Assembly: GCF_014699035.1 (NCBI RefSeq)
Contig: NZ_JACXAA010000010.1
Coordinates: forward strand, 226,272 to 290,271
Source of the DNA: Spirosoma validum
GTDB lineage: Bacteria; Bacteroidota; Bacteroidia; Cytophagales; Spirosomataceae
Direction: 5' to 3'
Length of the DNA: 64,000 bases
This document shows positions 59,693-64,000 of the stretch, piece by piece (position 1 is the first letter of the stretch; each line of letters opens with the position of its first letter). The translations under genes were made by a program, and so were the position numbers. The notes beneath the pieces were generated by a model. It had not been told where the DNA came from, ran no database searches, and saw only the letters and a program-made list of their open reading frames with translations.

Positions 59693-61351
59693 TTAAATTT
59701 TTCTACCTGTATTAATTACATTGACTCCATTGAATCGGGTTGTGGCGCTTCCGTGTGAGACAGCGCTAACCTGTGACGGCTGGCCTTTGCCGTCGAAGAA
59801 CGAACCGAACGTGCGGTAATCATCCTGATCGCAAAGCTGGGCGCAGGAGTTCCAGAATTCCTGGGTGTTGGACTGGTACGCTACGTCGTCGAGCATCCCA
59901 ACGATTTCGCCGTTTTTGATTTCGTAGAATAGCTGGCCGCCAAACTGGAAATTATAGCGTTGCTGGTCAATAGAATACGAGCCTCGTCCGATAATGTAAA
60001 TCCCCTTGTCGACACCTTTGATCATGTCGAACACGGAGCGTTTTTCGGTGCCCGCTTTTAGGGATACGTTCGGCATCCGCTGAAACTGTACGGAATCCCA
60101 GTTATCAGCGTAGCAACAACCGTTAGACTCTTTCTCGCCCAGAATAGCGGCCTGGTCGCGGATAGCCTGGTAATTCACCAGAATGCCATCTTTAATCAGA
60201 TCCCACTGTTTGCAGGGAACTCCTTCGTCGTCGTAACCAACAGTTCCCAACGTGTTCGGCTGGGTTTTGTCCGCTACTATATTGACCAGTTTACTGCCAT
60301 AATTGAACGATTTACTTTTCCATTTATCCAACGTAGCGAAGCTGGTTCCGGCGTAGTTGGCTTCGTAACCCAGTACGCGGTCAAGTTCAGTCGGGTGACC
60401 TACGGACTCGTGAATGGTCAGGCCAAGGTGGTTTGGATCGAGAACCAGGTCATATTTGCCGGGCTGTACGGTTTTAGCCTTCAGTTTTTCCTTCACCTGT
60501 TTGGCCCCTAACGTAGCATCTGCAAGCATATCGTAGGAGTTTCGATACCCCACCAAATCGTTAGGAGCTGCGATTTTTTCGGACGCCAGACCATCAAGGT
60601 ATTCATACCCCATACCCATGGGCGAACTGAGAGCATCACGGGTTTTGAACTTCCCCGCTGCCCGATCAACTGCCGAAATGGTGAAGGTTGGCCAAATACG
60701 ATGAATATCCTGATCAATGTACGAGCCATCGGTGGAGGCAAAATATTTTTGCTCGTTGATAAAGAACAGATTTGACGTAACGAAGGCCGCTCCATTATCC
60801 AGGGCCGCGTTATTCACCTTCATCAGTAAATCAATTTTTTGCTGGACTGGCACCTCGAAAGCATTCTTCTTGATCGGGGTCTTCCAGGTCACTTCCCCTA
60901 CGCCTTTCTGAGGGGCCAGCTGCACGGGTTCACTCTGAAGTTTGGCGTTGGCTTTCGCGATGGCTACAGCCGTCTCGGCGCATTTAGCGATAGCGTCGGG
61001 CGTAACGTTGCTTGTCGCGGCAAACCCCCACGTACCATTCGCAATCACCCGAATTCCCATGCCATACGACTCGGCATTAACGATATTTTGTACTTGTTTC
61101 TCCCGCGTGAAAAGGTACTGCTGCAGATAACGGCCAATCCGAACATCGGTATACGTAGCCCCTTTGCTTTTAGCCGCGTTCAGCGCAATATCAGCCAAGC
61201 GTTTTTTTGCAGCGTTGTCCATTCCCGAATGGCGACTGGTCATTTCCGATAGGTAATCGGACGATACGTTGCTACCCATCACGGGAATATTGGCCGTTAG
61301 TAGTCCGCCAATCCCCAGTCCCGACAACTGGATAAAGTCTCTCCTTTGCAT
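59693..61351 (-). CDS. tldD: TldD-type metalloprotease, copy D3, Tat-type signal
   Basis: A 552-residue TldD protein starting MQRRDFIQLSGLGIGGLLTA, a twin-arginine-like signal, with the zinc motif HESVGH near residue 314 and the C-terminal NSCAQLCDQDDYRTFG cysteines. It differs from D1 and D2 throughout (roughly two thirds identical by eye), with KRLADIALNAAKSKGATYTD and the core HExxxH region kept. It heads the six-gene array; 204 bases of leader separate it from the divergent 71-residue protein gene. Confidence 0.94.
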   Translation of the reverse strand: MQRRDFIQLSGLGIGGLLTANIPVMGSNVSSDYLSEMTSRHSGMDNAAKKRLADIALNAAKSKGATYTDVRIGRYLQQYLFTREKQVQNIVNAESYGMGIRVIANGTWGFAATSNVTPDAIAKCAETAVAIAKANAKLQSEPVQLAPQKGVGEVTWKTPIKKNAFEVPVQQKIDLLMKVNNAALDNGAAFVTSNLFFINEQKYFASTDGSYIDQDIHRIWPTFTISAVDRAAGKFKTRDALSSPMGMGYEYLDGLASEKIAAPNDLVGYRNSYDMLADATLGAKQVKEKLKAKTVQPGKYDLVLDPNHLGLTIHESVGHPTELDRVLGYEANYAGTSFATLDKWKSKSFNYGSKLVNIVADKTQPNTLGTVGYDDEGVPCKQWDLIKDGILVNYQAIRDQAAILGEKESNGCCYADNWDSVQFQRMPNVSLKAGTEKRSVFDMIKGVDKGIYIIGRGSYSIDQQRYNFQFGGQLFYEIKNGEIVGMLDDVAYQSNTQEFWNSCAQLCDQDDYRTFGSFFDGKGQPSQVSAVSHGSATTRFNGVNVINTGRKI

Positions 61352-61555
61352 TATTTAGTGAAACATTTGTTGATGACTGAGTTTCCAAGTGCTCAGAAAC
61401 ACGAATATGGCCAAAAATAACAGATAGGTCGGTATGTATTGTCTTTTTTATGACAAATGGTAAATTGGTATTTATAAAAAATGTCATAATAATATTCTGA
61501 AAATCTTATGTCAAACAGATTAATTTGGATAAATAACTGAAAGATACACAGTACA

Positions 61556-61771
61556 ATGACAACGTATTCGCAGCAACTGGAGGAATTTATACAAGACGTA
61601 TTGATCACTGTACATGCTAACATTCGTGACTTAGAAGAAAAACGAACTTTCGCTGACCCGGAGGAACACGACTACATTGATGGCCGCTTGTTTAGTTACG
61701 TAGAGATGCTGGCAATTTTGCGTACGTCGGCCCGAGACACAGGTCTTGATCCAAAGAAAATTGGTTTATGA
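61556..61771 (+). CDS. Small hypothetical helical protein
   Basis: A 71-residue acidic protein (MTTYSQQLEEFIQDVLITVH ...) with predicted helices and a C-terminal DTGLDPKKIGL. No signal, membrane or metal motif. It is divergent from the tld array. Its stop overlaps a possible 21-codon frame starting at 61768 (ATGA). It does not resemble a RiPP precursor. Confidence 0.65.
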   Translation: MTTYSQQLEEFIQDVLITVHANIRDLEEKRTFADPEEHDYIDGRLFSYVEMLAILRTSARDTGLDPKKIGL

Positions 61772-61833
61772 AAGAAAAACGATTTGAAGAGATAAGCCAG
61801 TCTGTTAAACGAAAGGCGCATCCTCATAATTAG
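61768..61833 (+). CDS. Possible 21-residue peptide translationally coupled to the 71-residue gene
   Basis: The ATG at 61768 overlaps the TGA of the preceding gene (ATGA) and opens MKEKRFEEISQSVKRKAHPH then Asn and a TAG stop at 61831-61833. It is strongly basic. Length is too short for family recognition; coupling is the only evidence. Confidence 0.25.
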   Translation: MKEKRFEEISQSVKRKAHPHN

Positions 61834-62165
61834 GATGGATATTAGTTTACCGTTCCCTCAGTTTTTAGCTATATCGCGCCCAAAAATTAAATTTTATCGA
61901 CCGTTTAATCAATAAGTGCATTTTGGGGATTTGATTACATAATTTGACAGAATTATGTGCATACTATTGTAAAATGTTGATTGATAGATATTTATGTGTA
62001 TAATCGAAGGGATGCATTTTGGTTTGTATCAAAATAATATAATTAGTTTACTTATTTGATGAAATTTCTGAGTTTGATAATGGCTATTTGTCTTACTACC
62101 TTACTGCCCCAGTATATACACTGAGACAACTGTATCAATCAGTTCATCCATCAACCCCTTCTTTT
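61834..62165 (+). other. AT-rich intergenic region before the S8 peptidase
   Basis: About 330 bases, AT-rich. TGCATTTTGG is repeated directly at 61917-61926 and 62013-62022. A 21-codon frame at 62059-62124 (MKFLSLIMAICLTTLLPQYI then His) reads like a hydrophobic signal-type peptide; it may be chance or a remnant. Otherwise I see leader sequence of the peptidase gene. Confidence 0.4.
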
Positions 62166-64000
62166 ATGTTAAACCGTTTACGAAACAACAGTCTACTTGC
62201 GATCATCTGTAGCCTGTTTCTCTTAACGCCATTCACTGGGTTCGCACAGAATCCAGTTGAAGAAATTAAGCAGGAGGCTCAAGCCGCCAAACTTACGCCT
62301 GCTCTGTTGAGTGTTCAGCAGGAAGCCCAGCAAAAGACGAATCAAAAAGCAAAGAACCTCCGCCAGGCAGCCTCGTCGGATAATGAGACAGGGTTGACGA
62401 AAGTTGACCGGACACAGGTACACGATGGCCTGATTGGCATTGAAGCCGTTTCGAATGAAGCAGACGGTCAGTCATTGCTAAATTCCTTACAAGCCCTGGG
62501 GCTACAGGAAGGCCGGTATTTTAAGCGAATCGTTTTTGGCTATTTCCCAATCGATAAACTGGGTCAATTAAAAAGCGTTAATACCCTGCACGTCGCCCGC
62601 CCGGCCTATACTGCCTTTAAAAACGTAGGTAAGACAACTTCGCAGGGTGATAGAGCCCAAAAATCTGACGTTGCCCGGCAGATGTATAACGTATCAGGCG
62701 CTGGCTCGAAAGTAGGGGTTATTTCCGATTCGTATAACTCTCTCAGAGGAGCAGCGGATGGTGTGGCCTCCGGCGATTTACCTCCCAATGTTCAGGTCGT
62801 ACGGGATATTCCAGCTCGCTATACAGGCTCAGATGAAGGTCGGGCGATGGCTGAAATCGTTCATGACGTAGCGCCCGGCGCAAACATTGCTTTCAATACG
62901 GGTTATGAAACCAAGATTGACTTTGCTCTGGGTATTCTGAATCTTGCCGCAGCAGGCTGTAACATCATCGTGGATGATCTTATTTACTTTGCTGAGCCTT
63001 TCTTCCAAGACGGTATTCTTGCACAGGTTGTTGACGAAGTGGTGAAAACAGGCAAGGTCACATACTTCTCATCAGCCGGGAACAATGCTCGTCAGTCGTA
63101 TAGCAGTGGGTTCCGCAATTCCGGAAAACCCGCGCCTGGTCTTGACCTGTCTTGGGGCCACGCCCATGATTTTGTTGGTAATGGCACGATCACACAGCGG
63201 GTTCAAATTGCGCCAGGTGGTGAATTTTTTCCCATTTTCCAATGGAGTGACCCTTTCTACTCAGAAAGCATTTTGTCGGGAGGTGTATCGGGTGCCAAGA
63301 CCGACATGGATATTCTGGTGTATTATCGCGGTGTTCTCCAATTAGGTCTATCGAGCATCGATGGCAACGTAGGCGGGGATCCTATTGAATCTATTGATAT
63401 AGTCAATAATTCGAGTTCTACAATTGAAATTGAGGTTGCCTATGTTAAATATGAGGGCCCAGATCCGAGTATCATCAAGTTTGTCGATTTTGGCTTTAGC
63501 AATGCCGTTCAGTATGCTACGCAAAGCAGCACGACTTACGGCCATGCCAATGCAGAAAAAGCTATTGCTGTTGGTGCCGTTCGTTGGTCTCGTACGCCTG
63601 TTTACGATCCGGTTAATTCCCCGATTCCTGTTATTGAGTCATTTTCGTCAGCGGGTGGCACGCCCATTCTGTTCACCGAATACGGCCAGTCCTTCCCAAC
63701 CCGAGTGCGGTTGAAACCTGAAATCTCCGGACCCAATGGTGGTAATACAACCTTCTTCGGTCAGGCTTTCCCCGGGGGTGATGGCGATAACTTCCCTAAC
63801 TTCTTCGGTACATCCGCTTCGGCTCCTCATGCAGCCGCTGTAGCTGCCCTCTTGCAGGAGAAAGCCAAGCTCGCCATGAGTCCAGCCGATATTTTGAAGC
63901 GTTTGGAGGTAACGGCGATTGATATGGACGATCCGCTGACACCCGGCTTCGATGTGGGCTTCGACTTCCGCACCGGCTACGGCTTCATCCAGGCCGACAA
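62166..64000 (+). CDS. Secreted S8-like (subtilase) peptidase with Glu at the His position; cut by window end
   Basis: At least 611 residues are visible and the frame continues past the window. A Sec signal (ending TGFAQ near residue 28) precedes a prodomain-like helical region (EEIKQEAQAAKLTPALLSV) and then the catalytic fold. D188 is in VGVISDSYN, and S550 is in FFGTSASAPHAA. Between them SDEGRAMAEIVHDVAPGA replaces the usual HGT motif: the position of the catalytic histidine is E224. Oxyanion-type asparagines occur in FSSAGNNARQ. It is probably secreted to the cell surface; a T9SS sorting domain may lie beyond the window. Confidence 0.87.
   Translation, partial: MLNRLRNNSLLAIICSLFLLTPFTGFAQNPVEEIKQEAQAAKLTPALLSVQQEAQQKTNQKAKNLRQAASSDNETGLTKVDRTQVHDGLIGIEAVSNEADGQSLLNSLQALGLQEGRYFKRIVFGYFPIDKLGQLKSVNTLHVARPAYTAFKNVGKTTSQGDRAQKSDVARQMYNVSGAGSKVGVISDSYNSLRGAADGVASGDLPPNVQVVRDIPARYTGSDEGRAMAEIVHDVAPGANIAFNTGYETKIDFALGILNLAAAGCNIIVDDLIYFAEPFFQDGILAQVVDEVVKTGKVTYFSSAGNNARQSYSSGFRNSGKPAPGLDLSWGHAHDFVGNGTITQRVQIAPGGEFFPIFQWSDPFYSESILSGGVSGAKTDMDILVYYRGVLQLGLSSIDGNVGGDPIESIDIVNNSSSTIEIEVAYVKYEGPDPSIIKFVDFGFSNAVQYATQSSTTYGHANAEKAIAVGAVRWSRTPVYDPVNSPIPVIESFSSAGGTPILFTEYGQSFPTRVRLKPEISGPNGGNTTFFGQAFPGGDGDNFPNFFGTSASAPHAAAVAALLQEKAKLAMSPADILKRLEVTAIDMDDPLTPGFDVGFDFRTGYGFIQAD

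Noticed and set aside
61556..61833. The small divergent ORFs as RiPP precursor peptides for the TldD/E array
   Set aside because: The 71-residue product is an acidic helical protein without a Gly/Cys/Ser-rich core, and the 21-residue one has only an ATGA overlap as support. No modification enzymes lie nearby.

Overview
The window looks like a chromosomal segment of a Bacteroidota (Cytophagia, probably Spirosoma-like) bacterium. The reasons are type IX secretion (T9SS) features (a 'YPNP' C-terminal sorting domain and a gingipain-type PorU-like peptidase), BatA/DUF4175/DUF4159 proteins, BBP2-type porins, weak Shine-Dalgarno sites, several TTG/GTG starts and promoters of the TTTG-N19-TAnnTTTG type. 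I see no rRNA, tRNA, CRISPR array, insertion sequence or prophage.

Layout. 1-4.4 kb: a cut-off Tat-type Gfo/Idh/MocA oxidoreductase, a membrane-anchored metallo-beta-lactamase-fold hydrolase, a zinc-ribbon protein, then a pterin cluster (PTPS, FolE, an atypical SDR preceded by a long hairpin). 4.5-11.4 kb: a T9SS-secreted ELWxxDGT-repeat protein, a Tat-type sugar isomerase-like protein, a fold-type-II PLP enzyme, a GNAT, a small secreted protein and a sorbosone-dehydrogenase-like lipoprotein. 11.4-17.3 kb: an ECF sigma factor with an overlapping membrane-anchored beta-barrel protein, a SGNH-like protein without its serine, a lipoprotein and a GH88 hydrolase. 17.4-21.9 kb: a two-gene RND efflux operon. 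22-28.7 kb: Uma2, NUDIX, two flavoproteins, and a LuxC-type acyl-CoA reductase divergent from a ferredoxin. 29-31.6 kb: porin plus ammonium transporter. 31.8-41.8 kb: DUF1304, an acyltransferase coupled to a giant C25 peptidase, a quinone-oxidoreductase-like enzyme, small envelope proteins and two glycerophosphodiesterases, then a 231-bp palindromic repeat element.

42-61.4 kb is mostly one strand. A six-gene operon (DUF4159, MoxR, DUF58, BatA-like, DUF4175, membrane protein) is followed upstream by GNAT/Uma2 genes and a tandem array of three TldD-TldE pairs. All three TldD copies keep HExxxH and begin with Tat-type signals; the TldE partners have none. D1 resembles D2 while E2 resembles E3, which suggests that the duplicated unit was E-D rather than D-E. 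This array is the best candidate here for an undescribed system: an exported, multiplied TldD/E protease machine. The window ends inside a secreted S8-like peptidase whose catalytic histidine position is glutamate.

Other cross-cutting signals: at least 40 occurrences, counted by eye, of ACGTAGC/GCTACGT; long hairpins between many genes; and three enzymes (SDR, SGNH, S8) that each lack a canonical catalytic residue.
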